Source: Lentibacillus jeotgali
GTDB taxonomy: Bacteria; Bacillota; Bacilli; Bacillales; Amphibacillaceae
NCBI RefSeq assembly: GCF_000224785.1
Contig: NZ_AGAV01000005.1
Location: forward strand, 62,001-126,000
Direction: 5' to 3'
DNA: 64,000 nt
Numbering within the stretch: the stretch's first letter is position 1; every line of letters starts with the position of its first letter. Under the pieces are notes generated by a model that was not told where the DNA came from, ran no database searches, and was given only the letters and a program-made list of their open reading frames with translations. Position numbers and translations under genes: made by a program. Below are positions 53,626-62,869 of the stretch, in pieces.

Positions 53626-53738
53626 TTCGCGCGACACTACCATTATTTCGCGCGAAAAGTACGAAAATCGCGCGACACCCACTGAATTTCGCGCGAGGTC
53701 CGCATGAAATCGCGCGTCACCATTCACAATTCGCGCGA
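53626..53738. repeat. Array of six TCGCGCGA palindromes at 20-21-bp intervals
   Basis: Nine-base units WTCGCGCGW begin at 53626, 53647, 53667, 53688, 53709 and 53730. The core TCGCGCGA is its own reverse complement; one unit (53709) ends in T. The 11-12 bases between units are not conserved. The array lies between the riboswitch terminator and guaA. Possible roles: protein binding on one face of the helix, or a decayed repeat family. Confidence 0.9.
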
Positions 53739-53806
53739 GATAATGAGTATTAGGATTCTTCGACGACAAAATAGATGCAAAAAGCACTGGATAGGAGCGG
53801 AAATAA

Positions 53807-55342
53807 ATGGAACAGAATGAAATGATTTTAGTACTGGACTTTGGCAGCCAGTATAACCAGCTGATTACTAGACGGATCAGGGAGCATGGTGTGTATAGTG
53901 AATTGCACTCCCATAAGATAACGGCGGATCAGGTGAGACAAATGAATCCAACAGGAATTATCCTGTCAGGCGGGCCGCATAGTGTTTATGATGACAACAG
54001 TTTCCGTTGCGACCCGAACATTTTCGAACTCGGAATTCCGGTCCTTGGCATCTGTTACGGCATGCAACTGATGGCACTTCACTATGGCGGTGAGGTTTCC
54101 AAAGCAGCTAACCGTGAGTATGGGAAAGCTGAAATAACTCTAAAGCAGAATCCAGTATTGTTCGGGGATACGCCTGATAAACAAGCTGTCTGGATGAGCC
54201 ATGGCGATAAGGTGATAAAGACACCGGAGTCATTCCAGACGGATGCAACCAGTCCATCGACACCGATTGCTGCGATGAGTAATCCGGAGAGCCAATTATA
54301 TGGTGTGCAGTTTCATCCAGAAGTGCGCCACTCGGAATATGGCCATCAGCTGCTGAAGCACTTCGTTTATGATGTGTGCAGCTGTCAAGGTGATTGGACG
54401 ATTGAAAACTTTATCGAGATGAAAGTGGACGATATCCGGAAGCAGGTCGGTGGCCGAAAAGTGCTCTGTGCCCTTAGCGGTGGGGTCGATTCATCGGTTG
54501 TAGCGGCGCTGATCCATAAAGCAATCGGTAAGCAGCTGACCTGTATTTTTGTTGATCATGGACTCCTGAGAAAAAATGAAGCAGACGAGGTTACGAAAAC
54601 CTTTCAGGATGATTTTGATATGAATTTCATTAAAATTGATGCCGCTGAGCGGTTTTTGTCGAAGTTAGAAGGAGTGGATGATCCGGAGCAGAAGCGGAAA
54701 ATCATTGGCAACGAATTTATATATGTTTTTGACGACGAGGCTGACAAAATAAAAGATATTGATTTTCTGGCACAGGGGACGCTTTATACGGATGTCATTG
54801 AAAGCGGCACGGACACAGCCCAGACAATCAAGTCGCATCATAATGTTGGCGGGCTGCCGGAAGACATGCAATTTGACTTGATTGAACCGCTGAATACCTT
54901 GTTTAAAGATGAAGTGCGCGAACTTGGTCTCCAGCTTGGACTACCGGAAAGTATCGTTTGGCGCCAGCCGTTCCCAGGGCCGGGTCTTGCTATCCGTGTT
55001 CTTGGCGAGGTCACCGAAGAAAAACTGGAAATTGTTCGTGAATCAGACGCGATTTTACGTGAAGAAATTGCTGCTGCCGGGCTGGAACGGGACATCTGGC
55101 AATACTTCACTGTTCTTCCTGATATCCGGAGTGTTGGCGTTATGGGTGACGCCCGGACATATGATTACACCATTGGGATCAGGGCAGTTACGTCAGTTGA
55201 CGGGATGACTTCCGACTGGGCGCGAATTCCATGGGATATTCTTGAGCATATTTCAACTCGACTGGTTAACGATGTCGAACATATTAACCGTGTTGTTTAT
55301 GATGTCACCAGCAAGCCGCCTGCAACAATCGAGTGGGAATGA
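53807..55342 (+). CDS. guaA: GMP synthase (glutamine-hydrolysing)
   Basis: 511 residues. Class I glutamine amidotransferase domain with the nucleophile in [10 protein letters not shown] and the His-Glu pair in [12 protein letters not shown] (about residues 1-200), then the ATP-pyrophosphatase domain with [18 protein letters not shown] and the dimerisation domain ending in [15 protein letters not shown]. It makes GMP from XMP, glutamine and ATP. AGGAG precedes ATG 53807. The guanine riboswitch upstream gives product feedback. Length is normal. Confidence 0.97.
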   Translation: MEQNEMILVLDFGSQYNQLITRRIREHGVYSELHSHKITADQVRQMNPTGIILSGGPHSVYDDNSFRCDPNIFELGIPVLGICYGMQLMALHYGGEVSKAANREYGKAEITLKQNPVLFGDTPDKQAVWMSHGDKVIKTPESFQTDATSPSTPIAAMSNPESQLYGVQFHPEVRHSEYGHQLLKHFVYDVCSCQGDWTIENFIEMKVDDIRKQVGGRKVLCALSGGVDSSVVAALIHKAIGKQLTCIFVDHGLLRKNEADEVTKTFQDDFDMNFIKIDAAERFLSKLEGVDDPEQKRKIIGNEFIYVFDDEADKIKDIDFLAQGTLYTDVIESGTDTAQTIKSHHNVGGLPEDMQFDLIEPLNTLFKDEVRELGLQLGLPESIVWRQPFPGPGLAIRVLGEVTEEKLEIVRESDAILREEIAAAGLERDIWQYFTVLPDIRSVGVMGDARTYDYTIGIRAVTSVDGMTSDWARIPWDILEHISTRLVNDVEHINRVVYDVTSKPPATIEWE

Positions 55343-55376
55343 CGAACAATATAAAAATATATTAATGTAACGTTCG
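55343..55376. promoter_or_regulatory. PurR box pair upstream of pbuG
   Basis: CGAAC at 55343-55347 (in ATGACGAACAAT) and the inverted GTTCG at 55372-55376 (in AACGTTCGTATT) have starts 29 bases apart. The same 29-base spacing occurs in the purE leader at 62870/62899. The two motifs fit the inverted PurBox pair bound by PurR in Bacillus. Confidence 0.7.
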
Positions 55377-55384
55377 TATTTTGA

Positions 55385-55413
55385 TTGACGATGTCGAATT
55401 TTTATAGTAATAT
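55385..55413 (+). promoter_or_regulatory. Sigma-A promoter of pbuG
   Basis: TTGACG (55385-55390), 17 bases, TAATAT (55408-55413). It lies directly downstream of the PurBox pair and 17 bases before the guanine aptamer. Confidence 0.75.
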
Positions 55414-55429
55414 AGCGATATAATTTAAT

Positions 55430-55501
55430 AGTTGCGTATAATTCGGGAATAGGGCCCAGGAGTTTCTACCAGATCACCGTAAATGGTCTGACTACGCAAG
55501 A
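55430..55501 (+). ncRNA. Guanine riboswitch of pbuG
   Basis: P1 TTGCGTA (55432-55438)/TACGCAA (55493-55499), conserved AGTTTCTACC, CACCGTAAA and CTGACTACG. The base after GA is C, so guanine or hypoxanthine is the expected ligand. Two terminator-like hairpins follow before pbuG. Confidence 0.93.
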
Positions 55502-55559
55502 TTGAGTCATGACGATGAACAGTTGAATGTTTCTTCTGATTGCTTTTTCTTGCTTTGTT

Positions 55560-55595
55560 TGCACTCTTGCCCCGGCAGGAGTGTTTTTATTTTGG
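55560..55595 (+). terminator. First hairpin downstream of the pbuG riboswitch
   Basis: CACTCTTGCC (55562-55571) pairs with GGCAGGAGTG (55574-55583), followed by TTTTTATTTT. It is the classical terminator of the aptamer. Confidence 0.85.
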
Positions 55596-55633
55596 CAGTT
55601 AAGAAGATAAATCCTTTCTTACTGCATAAGTGC

Positions 55634-55682
55634 AACTTAGGTTTATCGCCATTAAAGCTTGGCGATAAACCAAGTTTTATAA
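55634..55682 (+). terminator. Second hairpin in the pbuG leader
   Basis: AACTTAGGTTTATCGCC (55634-55650) pairs with GGCGATAAACCAAGTT (55661-55676), followed by TTAT. It lies only a few bases before the pbuG ribosome site, so it could be a second terminator or a translational attenuator. Confidence 0.65.
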
Positions 55683-55700
55683 GGAAAGTAGGGAGAAACG

Positions 55701-57035
55701 ATGAGAAAATATTTTCGTTTTGAGGAATTAGGTACGAGTTACAGACAGGAATTCATGGCCGGCATGACGACATTTTTGGCCATGGCGTATATTTTATTTG
55801 TGAACCCGTCAACGCTGGCGCTGGTCGGTGTTGAGGAATTGCCTGAAGGGATGACACGGATTGATCAGGGAGCGGTCTTTACAGCTACTGCGATTGCTGC
55901 CGCGCTAGGTACCTTGATCATGGGTGTGCTCGCAAAGTACCCGATCGCTCTTGCTCCCGGAATGGGCCTGAATGCATTCTTCTCCTATACGGTTATATTA
56001 GGATTTGGGATCCCTTGGGAAACAGCGCTTGCCGGTGTTTTGGCATCCGGACTCATTTTTATTGTATTGACATTAACCGGCCTGCGCGAAAAAGTGATTA
56101 ATGCGATTCCTTCCAACCTGAAAATGGCTGTTGGTGCCGGGATTGGTCTTTATATTGCATTTATAGGCTTTCAGAACGCTGGCATTATTGTCGGAGATGA
56201 TGCGACCCTTGTGGCATTGGGTGATTTAACGTCACCAACTGTACTGCTTGCCATTTTTGGCATTGTGATTTCGGTTATTTTACTGAGTCTCAATGTTAAA
56301 GGCGGTATTTTTTACGGTATGATTCTGACCGCAATTACAGGGATGGTTACCGGTCTAATTAACACGCCGGATGGCATCGGCGATATCGTTGGTGAAGTGC
56401 CAAGTGTTGCACCGACATTCGGTCAGGCGATTATACACTTTGGTGACATTTTTACGATAGAAATGCTTGTTGTTATATTGACGTTTTTGTTTGTTGACTT
56501 CTTTGATACAGCGGGAACGCTTGTGGCAGTGGCCAATCAGGCAGGGTTAATGAAAGATAACAAACTGCCGCGTGCCGGAAAAGCACTGCTTTCTGATTCA
56601 GCTGCTACGGTCGCCGGGGCAGTTATCGGAACATCGACGACAACGTCTTATATTGAATCAACTTCAGGTGTTGGAGCAGGCGGCCGTACAGGGTTTACCT
56701 CTGTTGTGACAGCGGGGTTTTTCATTCTGGCATTATTTTTCTCACCGCTATTGAGCGTCGTGACGGCGGAAGTGACCGCACCAGCCTTGATCATTGTCGG
56801 TGTTATGATGTCCGCTTCTATGAAAAACATCGCCTGGGATGAGTTTGAGATTGCTGTGCCGGCATTTTTGACAGTCGTTACAATGCCGCTCGCCTACAGC
56901 ATTGCAACCGGGATTGCCATCGGCTTCGTTTTTTACCCAATCACCATGATCTTGAAAGGGCGCATCAAAGAGATTCATCCGGTTATGTACGCCTTGTTTG
57001 TGATATTTATTTTGTATTTTATATTTCTGAGCTAG
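55701..57035 (+). CDS. pbuG: NCS2 guanine/hypoxanthine permease
   Basis: 444 residues with about 13-14 membrane segments. AzgA-like NCS2 landmarks: TFLAMAYILFVNPSTLALVG near the start, ALAPGMGLNAFFSYTVILG, VDFFDTAGTLVAVANQAGLM and the signature GTSTTTSYIESTSGVGAGGR. It imports guanine and hypoxanthine with protons. Regulation by a guanine riboswitch and PurBoxes is visible in its leader. GTAGGGAGA precedes ATG 55701. It follows guaA, as in B. subtilis. Confidence 0.95.
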   Translation: MRKYFRFEELGTSYRQEFMAGMTTFLAMAYILFVNPSTLALVGVEELPEGMTRIDQGAVFTATAIAAALGTLIMGVLAKYPIALAPGMGLNAFFSYTVILGFGIPWETALAGVLASGLIFIVLTLTGLREKVINAIPSNLKMAVGAGIGLYIAFIGFQNAGIIVGDDATLVALGDLTSPTVLLAIFGIVISVILLSLNVKGGIFYGMILTAITGMVTGLINTPDGIGDIVGEVPSVAPTFGQAIIHFGDIFTIEMLVVILTFLFVDFFDTAGTLVAVANQAGLMKDNKLPRAGKALLSDSAATVAGAVIGTSTTTSYIESTSGVGAGGRTGFTSVVTAGFFILALFFSPLLSVVTAEVTAPALIIVGVMMSASMKNIAWDEFEIAVPAFLTVVTMPLAYSIATGIAIGFVFYPITMILKGRIKEIHPVMYALFVIFILYFIFLS

Positions 57036-57070
57036 GGACAAGGTGTCTTACATCTTGTTCCCTTCTTTTT
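57034..57070 (+). terminator. Terminator of pbuG
   Basis: GGGACAAGGTGT pairs with ACATCTTGTTCCC across CTT, followed by TTCTTTTT. Confidence 0.85.
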
Positions 57071-57224
57071 ATATCCCGCAGATGTAACAAAAGGGACCGG
57101 GAGATTTTAGTATAATATTGGGATAAAAATGTAAGGAGACAGCTGCGCACTATTGTCAACGTAGCGGGCAGCTCTCCCCGATTATGTGGTAGCCTGGAAG
57201 TGGGTGAATAGTCCCATTGCTTCT

Positions 57225-58622
57225 TTATGCTATATAATCTTCTTCGGATACCTCTTTGTTTTCGTTTTTTATATAATATTTACCTTTTGTGGCGACAGCT
57301 AGCGTCACGGTTATTACTGCGGCCAGAAGTGCTGCGAAAAATGCAGCGGTACTTTGTAAAAATGATCCCATAAAACCTAATGCGGCTGCCGTCCCTAAAG
57401 CACTTGCCACTAATAAGGATATAACGCCTACTGGATTCCATTTATACAAATTTTGTTGGCGTGCTTCATAGTAAAGCGGACCGATTTTTAATAGTTTTTT
57501 GACAATAACGGCGTCGGTCACCAAGATAGACGCCCAGGTCATGAGGAAGACACCCTGGAAGGTCATGACCGTATCCAGGTGATTGACAATACCCCCAAGC
57601 ATTAAAATCATAGCGGTTATTCCCGTTACAACTACCCAAAAGCGTCTGCCCGGTGTAAATTTAAAAATATTTTCAAAGAAAGTGGACAGGGATAGGGAAC
57701 CGCTGTATATATTGGTAATATTAATTCTTACTTGTGTCAGCATTGTAAATAATGCGCCCCAGATTCCAAGGAGAAGTACAATATATACACCAGGATTTGG
57801 CTCTCCCAGACGAACTCCAAACCAAATACCAAGACCGCCCATTATACCAAAACAGAAAATCTGTGGAATAAAGCCAATAGCGAATATCCCTATTTTTGTA
57901 TCTTTTGGCTTTAGAAAACGGGCATAATCTGAGGCAAGCAATGGTGTCAGCCCCATGATTCCATGCTGCATTCCAATACAAAGCAGTAAAGCTGTTCCTC
58001 CAACTTGAACCCCCTCCGGCATATAGTTCCAGAAGGTGCCATTATAGGTGGAAGGCGTGAGTGCAGCCATAATAATTGCTGCGATAAGAAATAAGAAGAA
58101 AAGCGGCAATGACCATTTTTGCAATTTATCTAATTGCTTAATGCCAAACCAATTTAATGGAATTACAATCGAACCGAAGAAAACAATTAATAGCCATTCC
58201 GGAATGGCAGGGAAAAAAGAGTGTACGGCAGCTATGAGAATTAAACCCTCGAGAGCACAATACATGATAAAATTCGTGGCGTAAATAAAAGACGTTAACG
58301 AGGCTCCAACATATCCAAATCCGCCACCGCGGGATAACAGGTTCACATTCATCCCCGACTTAGCGGATAAGTATGCAATAAATGTACCTAGAATACCCGC
58401 GATAACAATAGCGTATACAGCTGATATGATAGCATTAATTGCCCCAAATTGCAGGGCCATCACACTCCCCATTTGGAAATAAAAAATCGCTGTTGCAATA
58501 CCAAATGTAATATTTGTAATACTTAGCCAACCCATGTTCCTTTTTTCACGAGGAACACGGTCCAGGGAATAATCATCATTCATTTCTTCGCTGGATTGTT
58601 GATTAGTTGGAACAGATTCCAT
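57225..58622 (-). CDS. NCS1-family purine/cytosine-type permease
   Basis: 465 residues from ATG 58622 (TAGGAGTG upstream; the longer frame to 58733 lacks a site). About 12 membrane segments. NCS1 features include a cytoplasmic start DRVPREKRNMGWLSITNITF, GMQHGIMGLTPLLASDYARF in the middle and TNIYSGSLSLS later. NCS1 proteins import nucleobases or related compounds such as cytosine, allantoin or thiamine precursors. Its place next to the purine genes suggests a nucleobase. No riboswitch seen in its leader. Confidence 0.85.
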   Translation of the reverse strand: MESVPTNQQSSEEMNDDYSLDRVPREKRNMGWLSITNITFGIATAIFYFQMGSVMALQFGAINAIISAVYAIVIAGILGTFIAYLSAKSGMNVNLLSRGGGFGYVGASLTSFIYATNFIMYCALEGLILIAAVHSFFPAIPEWLLIVFFGSIVIPLNWFGIKQLDKLQKWSLPLFFLFLIAAIIMAALTPSTYNGTFWNYMPEGVQVGGTALLLCIGMQHGIMGLTPLLASDYARFLKPKDTKIGIFAIGFIPQIFCFGIMGGLGIWFGVRLGEPNPGVYIVLLLGIWGALFTMLTQVRINITNIYSGSLSLSTFFENIFKFTPGRRFWVVVTGITAMILMLGGIVNHLDTVMTFQGVFLMTWASILVTDAVIVKKLLKIGPLYYEARQQNLYKWNPVGVISLLVASALGTAAALGFMGSFLQSTAAFFAALLAAVITVTLAVATKGKYYIKNENKEVSEEDYIA

Positions 58623-58979
58623 AGTATCACTCCTATTCTTGTTAGTAATGTCACATTCTTTTCCCTTTCGAAATGGAGAACTCAAATTTGCCGCAATGTT
58701 ATTAAACCTAACACTCGTGTCATAAGGTATCAAACTAAGTATTCTTACGTATTTTGTGATAATAATGCAAAAAGCGTCTTATATCTTCGTATAACTACCT
58801 TTAACTCAGTATTATGAGGCAACAAGTTAATTTAAGCGCTTTCTTTATTATTGATGGGCAGGTTATACCAAATTTAATGGTAGGTGGAGGAGAGATTCAT
58901 TAAGAGTTTTTACTGTTCAGTATGGTGTGAACAGCTCCGGCAGGATGACAAAGGCAAGAGTGCGATATTGCCCAAACCT
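58623..58979. other. Leader of the NCS1 permease, no further recognised elements
   Basis: About 360 bases, A/T-rich near the permease start. I searched for purine, TPP and SAM aptamers on the minus strand and saw none. The right side holds the 5' end of the repeat array. Confidence 0.5.
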
Positions 58980-59072
58980 TATCGGCAGAAGGTGCGCAAT
59001 ATCGGCAGAAGAGAAGGAATATCGGCAGAAGAAGCAAAACGTCAGCAGAAAAAACACCCATATCAGCAGAAG
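58980..59072. repeat. Array of five RTCRGCAGAA units at 20-21-bp intervals
   Basis: Ten-base units start at 58981, 59001, 59021, 59041 and 59062: ATCGGCAGAA three times, GTCAGCAGAA and ATCAGCAGAA. Most are preceded by AT or TT. The intervening 10-11 bases are purine-rich and not conserved. More degenerate copies may continue to the left (TCCGGCAGGA near 58936). The array is 3' of msrA and upstream of the NCS1 permease. Its period matches the TCGCGCGA array near guaA. Confidence 0.88.
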
Positions 59073-59103
59073 CAAGAGTTCGAGTAAAAAAAGAGGAGCG
59101 ACT

Positions 59104-59640
59104 CTACACCTGCTCCCCCCATACTTTCTCAATATATTCATCCCGGCCTGATTCTGCGCGGTCCTTCTGGTAATATGCCTTGTTTTTTTTATAGAAATCC
59201 TGGTGGTAATCTTCGGCTGGATAGAAGGTTGCAGCCGGCAAAACCTTCGTAACAATCGGGTCCTTGAATTTTCCGCTTTCAGCAATTGACTGCCTTGATT
59301 TTTCAGCGAGCTCCTGCTGTTCGCCATCATGGTAAAAAATAGCTGTTCGGTATGAGCTCCCGCGGTCATGAAACTGGCCGCCATCATCAGTTGGGTCAAT
59401 CTGCATCCAGTAGATATCTAAAATCTCCTTATACGTTATAACAGAAGGGTCATATGTGATTTGCACCGCTTCATAATGACCGGTCGTCCCGCTCTTCACA
59501 TCTTCATAAGCCGGATTTGCTGTATGACCGCCGGTGTAGCCGGATACCACACCGTGAATACCGTCCCATTGATCGAATGGCTTTACCATACACCAGAAAC
59601 AGCCCCCGGCAAACGTCGCATTCTTCAGTTGATCCGTCAT
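59104..59640 (-). CDS. msrA: Peptide-methionine (S)-S-oxide reductase
   Basis: 178 residues from ATG 59640 (TTGGAGGAAG upstream). The active-site motif GGCFWCM is at about residue 13, then the SGYTGGHTANPAYEDV and TTGHYEAVQITYDP blocks and the HRDGSSYRTAIF-like GQFHDRGSSYRTAIFY, ending with a substrate loop and a normal C-terminus. It repairs methionine-S-sulfoxide in proteins. Its MsrA length is normal and no MsrB domain is fused. It reads toward the repeat array. Confidence 0.95.
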   Translation of the reverse strand: MTDQLKNATFAGGCFWCMVKPFDQWDGIHGVVSGYTGGHTANPAYEDVKSGTTGHYEAVQITYDPSVITYKEILDIYWMQIDPTDDGGQFHDRGSSYRTAIFYHDGEQQELAEKSRQSIAESGKFKDPIVTKVLPAATFYPAEDYHQDFYKKNKAYYQKDRAESGRDEYIEKVWGEQV

Positions 59641-59730
59641 GTCTGCTTCCTCCAAATGATTCTGTTTGTTCATCCACTATAACATAAATGCGGTTTGCCC
59701 GGCAGAAGTTTTGCACGAACTGACCTTAGA

Positions 59731-60222
59731 TTAAAAGTAGTACGGTCCAAAAAATGTTGCAAGCATTAGGATATGCGCTCCGGCAAAATAGATAATTCGT
59801 GCTGGTGCGTGCCAATCGCGTGCCGCCTTTGTTGATTGTGCAGCGATGAAGGTAATTAAGGCGAAAGACAGGATAAAGATATATGAGTTTCCGGTGAATG
59901 TTAAAAAATCCGGTGCTCTGGCAAACATATCCTCAATAAATACGAGGTGCCGGAAAATGAAGGCGGCCAGCATCCCGAATGTCTTTCCAAGGGCACGCAG
60001 CCACTCATCTTGTTTAAGCCCCGATGCTTTCGCTACGACTGCCGGATTACTGGTGGAAACGAAAATGTCGTTGGTTTCAGCACTGTGTTCAAGCCACATA
60101 ACGGTTGATTCGTTCAGCCACTGCGGGTCAACTGAACTTTTGGGGGAGTTGCTTTTTCGTTTGGACTGAATCGCTCCGCTGTCTGTTATACTGGCTGAAT
60201 AGACGTTAAATGCCTGGTTCCC
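59731..60222 (-). pseudogene. Membrane protein reading frame without a start (disrupted gene)
   Basis: The frame is open from a TAG near 60225 down to 59731 and reads NVYSASITDSGAIQSKRKS, then DPQWLNESTVMWLEHSAETN and a helical region with three membrane segments (VLF/AFIFRHLVF, YIFILSFALITFIA, IIYFAGAHILMLATFFGPYY). The only ATG, at 60099, sits in mid-domain and lacks a ribosome site, so upstream sequence is needed. It may be the 3' part of the same broken gene as the frame at 60265-60715. I do not recognise the family. Confidence 0.45.
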
Positions 60223-60264
60223 CTAGTACTTTGTTTCCGAAAAGCCGCTCGCACTGAAGAGGAG

Positions 60265-60715
60265 CTACGGCGATTCATTCTGATATGAAACAGTTATATC
60301 ACTTGCTTCGCTCAAATTGTCTCCACCGGCGGGGTCGGGAAAGCTCAATGATATCAGCGATGGTTCCTCGTCACTGCCGAGGGAGGTTTCTGCCAAATAT
60401 GTATAGGATTCAGGTGTAGCCTGGTTTTGTTTTTGGATAGTTTCCAGTATATAGGCAAGTGAGTTGTTATGTATGGCAAAATACCGTCTGCATGGCATCG
60501 ATTTGGAATGATTCGGCATGAACACGCTTGGCATTAGTGCCGTTTAGCTGATAGACATTGAGTTCCACATCATTGTTGAGGGCTATCTCCGTCATAACCC
60601 TGCTCCAGTCCTGTTCCAGCCGTTCCGTTACATCGGAAATACTCTGATTGAGCATCAGAAAAATCCCAGTAATCATAACAATCGATGGCAAAATCCAAAA
60701 AAGATGTTTTTTCAT
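60265..60715 (-). pseudogene. Frameshifted gene for a membrane-anchored extracytoplasmic protein
   Basis: ATG 60715 starts MKKHLFWILPSIVMITGIFL, a signal anchor, then an extracytoplasmic stretch with DVTERLEQDWSRVMTEIALN and FQIDAMQ. The frame stops after 82 codons. Another frame takes over at about 60480 with RYFAIHNNSLAYILETIQKQ and ends at 60265. A single-base shift restores one coding frame. A TGA/TAG-rich stretch follows, so the downstream frame at 59731-60222 may have been the same gene. Confidence 0.55.
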
Positions 60716-60955
60716 TTCCGCCCCTCCCTATCTGTATCATGAATTTATCATAAACTCTTGAAAATATATTTTTTCGCTGGATAATTTATGGTACATTATG
60801 ATGTAATGTACTAGTTTACCACTTTATCCCGTCTTAGTGGATAATCAGTAAGACCCCCGCTTCAATATTTTGGATTCAATCCCCCTCAAATAACAACGTG
60901 TGTGGTTTTGTTTTTCAGGTATTAAAGATACAATATAAAAAAAGAGGTGAATCAA

Positions 60956-61666
60956 ATGACGAAACCAGTCGTTAATATAATCCTGACAGGGAAAGTAAAG
61001 CGAATGGGGAGTCCGGATGCCGAAGACCGGATGGAGAGACCATGGAAAAGCGGCATCTTCAAAACGCAAGTAGACGGCGATCAGTGGATTGGATTTGAAG
61101 GGTTTGTCAAAGATGAAATAGCTGATAAAAAAGCTCACGGAGGTCCGGAAAAGGCTGTTTTCGCTTATCCAGCAAAACATTATGCCCATTGGCGGGAAGA
61201 CCTAAATATAGACGATATTGGCGTCGGGGCGATGGGAGAGAATCTGTCGCTTGAAAATGTTGATGAAACATCTGTCTGCATAGGTGATACATACCGGTTC
61301 GGCGACAGCATCCTTCAGGTTTCACAACCCCGCAGGCCATGCTGGAAGCCTGCTCGTCGTTTTCGCGTGATGGATTTTGCTTTAAAAATCCAAAACAGCG
61401 GGCTGACAGGCTGGTATTACCGAGTGCTGCAGGAAGGCTATGCAGGGGCGGGGATGGAGATGGAGCTTATCGATCGTCCGCATCCTGAATGGACCATTGC
61501 TGCCTGCAACGAGGTCATGTATGTGAGGAAGAGGGATCTTGATCTCGCTGAGCAGCTGGCGACATGCGATCTGCTTGCGCCTAACTGGAAGAAGTCGTTG
61601 AATAAGCGGCTTCAGGGAAAACAGTCGTCTGATGCCAAGCGCGTGTACGGACCAAATAAGGTTTAG
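60956..61666 (+). CDS. MOSC-domain protein (YiiM-like)
   Basis: 236 residues from ATG 60956 (GAGGTG 8 bases upstream). MOSC core: DEIADKKAHGGPEKAVFAYP, GVGAMGENLSLENV, and the conserved Cys in QVSQPRRPCWKPARRF. MOSC domains carry molybdenum cofactor sulfuration or Moco-dependent detoxification such as reduction of N-hydroxylated compounds. C-terminal extension after the domain is typical of YiiM. Monocistronic; convergent with the Hsp20 gene. Confidence 0.88.
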   Translation: MTKPVVNIILTGKVKRMGSPDAEDRMERPWKSGIFKTQVDGDQWIGFEGFVKDEIADKKAHGGPEKAVFAYPAKHYAHWREDLNIDDIGVGAMGENLSLENVDETSVCIGDTYRFGDSILQVSQPRRPCWKPARRFRVMDFALKIQNSGLTGWYYRVLQEGYAGAGMEMELIDRPHPEWTIAACNEVMYVRKRDLDLAEQLATCDLLAPNWKKSLNKRLQGKQSSDAKRVYGPNKV

Positions 61667-62097
61667 GTCTCATCCGTCAGCCGGATGTTCACCTTATTTC
61701 GGCTGCTTTCATCTGAAATGAGCCGATGTAGATGAATTATAACCAGGCCATTCTGGTAGGTAGCATTTATCTTGTCGCGCCGGACTGGGTATGGCAGCGT
61801 GATCGTCCGCTCAAAAACACCCTGGAGAATCTCTTCCTTGACCACGGTACCGACTGCATAGCCAATGTCGATATCGCCTTTCAGTTCCAGTGTTGCATGG
61901 TCCACATAAATATCAATTTTATTCAGGTCGGTTAATCCGGGAATGCTCGCTACACAAATCAGTTCATGATCTTGCTGATAAATATTGATTTGCGGAATTG
62001 TTGGTTTTATAATATTTTCAAATTCATTCCAAAAATTTTCGCCAAAAAAATGATCCATATTTTTCCGCCAGTCAGACATTTGTTTGAAAGGATCCAT
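61663..62097 (-). CDS. Hsp20/alpha-crystallin family protein
   Basis: 144 residues from ATG 62097 (GGGGTG upstream). The N-terminal part MDPFKQMSDWRKNMDHFF and the alpha-crystallin beta-sandwich with HELICVASIPGLTDLNKIDI, then VFERTITLPYPVRRDKINAT and NGLVIIHL, are typical of Hsp20. These proteins hold unfolding proteins under heat stress, and some relatives are spore coat proteins. It overlaps the MOSC stop by 4 bases on the opposite strand. Confidence 0.88.
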   Translation of the reverse strand: MDPFKQMSDWRKNMDHFFGENFWNEFENIIKPTIPQINIYQQDHELICVASIPGLTDLNKIDIYVDHATLELKGDIDIGYAVGTVVKEEILQGVFERTITLPYPVRRDKINATYQNGLVIIHLHRLISDESSRNKVNIRLTDET

Positions 62098-62215
62098 GAT
62101 AACACCCCATTTCAATAAAATGTTACGATAATTTATGCATCGGCGCGATAATAGGTGAATATCATGATTCAGGAAAAATCAATTGTCCCGGCTTTAACCG
62201 GTAGGAGGTAAAAAG

Positions 62216-62845
62216 TTGCTCAGTAATGCGTTTGTTATGGTAGCCATTATATTAGTCATCAATATTGTTTATGTGTCGCTTTCGACCATGCGGATGATTT
62301 TGACGTTAAAAGGGCGGCGCTACATGGCTGCGTTTGTGAGTATGTTCGAAATCGTGGTTTACGTTCTCGGGCTGGGGCTTGTGTTGGATAACTTGAACGA
62401 AATTCAAAATATCCTTGCCTATGCTATCGGTTTTGGTATTGGTGTTATTGTCGGGACTAAAATTGAAGAAAAGCTGGCGCTGGGCTACATTACTGTCAAT
62501 GTTATTTCATCTGATCCCTATATCGAATTCACACGTCAGCTTCGCGAAAAAGGATATGGCGTGACAAGCTGGTTTGCTTATGGAATGGAGGGTGACCGGC
62601 TCGCCATGCAAATTCTGACACCCAGAAAATATGAACTGAAGCTTTACGAAACAATCAAAACGATTGACCCGAAAGCGTTTATTATTTCCTATGAACCGAA
62701 ACAGATCAACGGCGGCTTCTGGGTGAAACAAGTACGAAAGGGTCGATTGTTCAATAATAATAGCGGGGCCACGGCTCCCCCAGCAGCCCAGCGGTCGGTT
62801 GCAAAGCCGGGGAATAACCGCAGTCAGCACCATTTTAACAAATAA
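62216..62845 (+). CDS. yebE: YebE-like DUF2179 (UPF0316) membrane protein
   Basis: 209 residues from TTG 62216 (TAGGAGG upstream). Three membrane segments (about 1-20, 40-60, 65-85), then a cytosolic DUF2179 domain ([20 protein letters not shown] and [19 protein letters not shown]). Similar YebE lies between pbuG and purE in B. subtilis, and here it is in the same place. The domain may bind a ligand such as a cyclic nucleotide, but the function is unknown. The C-terminus is a low-complexity tail. Confidence 0.85.
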   Translation: MLSNAFVMVAIILVINIVYVSLSTMRMILTLKGRRYMAAFVSMFEIVVYVLGLGLVLDNLNEIQNILAYAIGFGIGVIVGTKIEEKLALGYITVNVISSDPYIEFTRQLREKGYGVTSWFAYGMEGDRLAMQILTPRKYELKLYETIKTIDPKAFIISYEPKQINGGFWVKQVRKGRLFNNNSGATAPPAAQRSVAKPGNNRSQHHFNK

Positions 62846-62869
62846 GGTGAGTGTTTGTTCTGCAAAAAC

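Noticed and set aside
53508-53787. Open frames on both strands across the TCGCGCGA array
   Set aside because: They are produced by the repetitive array and have no ribosome site or coding character.
58623-58979. Possible purine riboswitch in the NCS1 leader
   Set aside because: TTATATC and TATGAGG-like words occur, but the L2/L3 loops and P1 pairing needed for a purine aptamer are missing.
58980-59072. Possible CRISPR array
   Set aside because: Units are only 10 bases with 20-bp period, too short for CRISPR repeats and spacers, and no cas genes are present.
58884-59087. 67-codon open frame on the plus strand over the second array
   Set aside because: Its Gln/Lys/Arg-rich sequence is a translation of the repeat; start lacks a convincing site.
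60845-61189. Minus-strand frame opposite the MOSC gene start
   Set aside because: It overlaps the MOSC coding region, has no family motif and no ribosome site.
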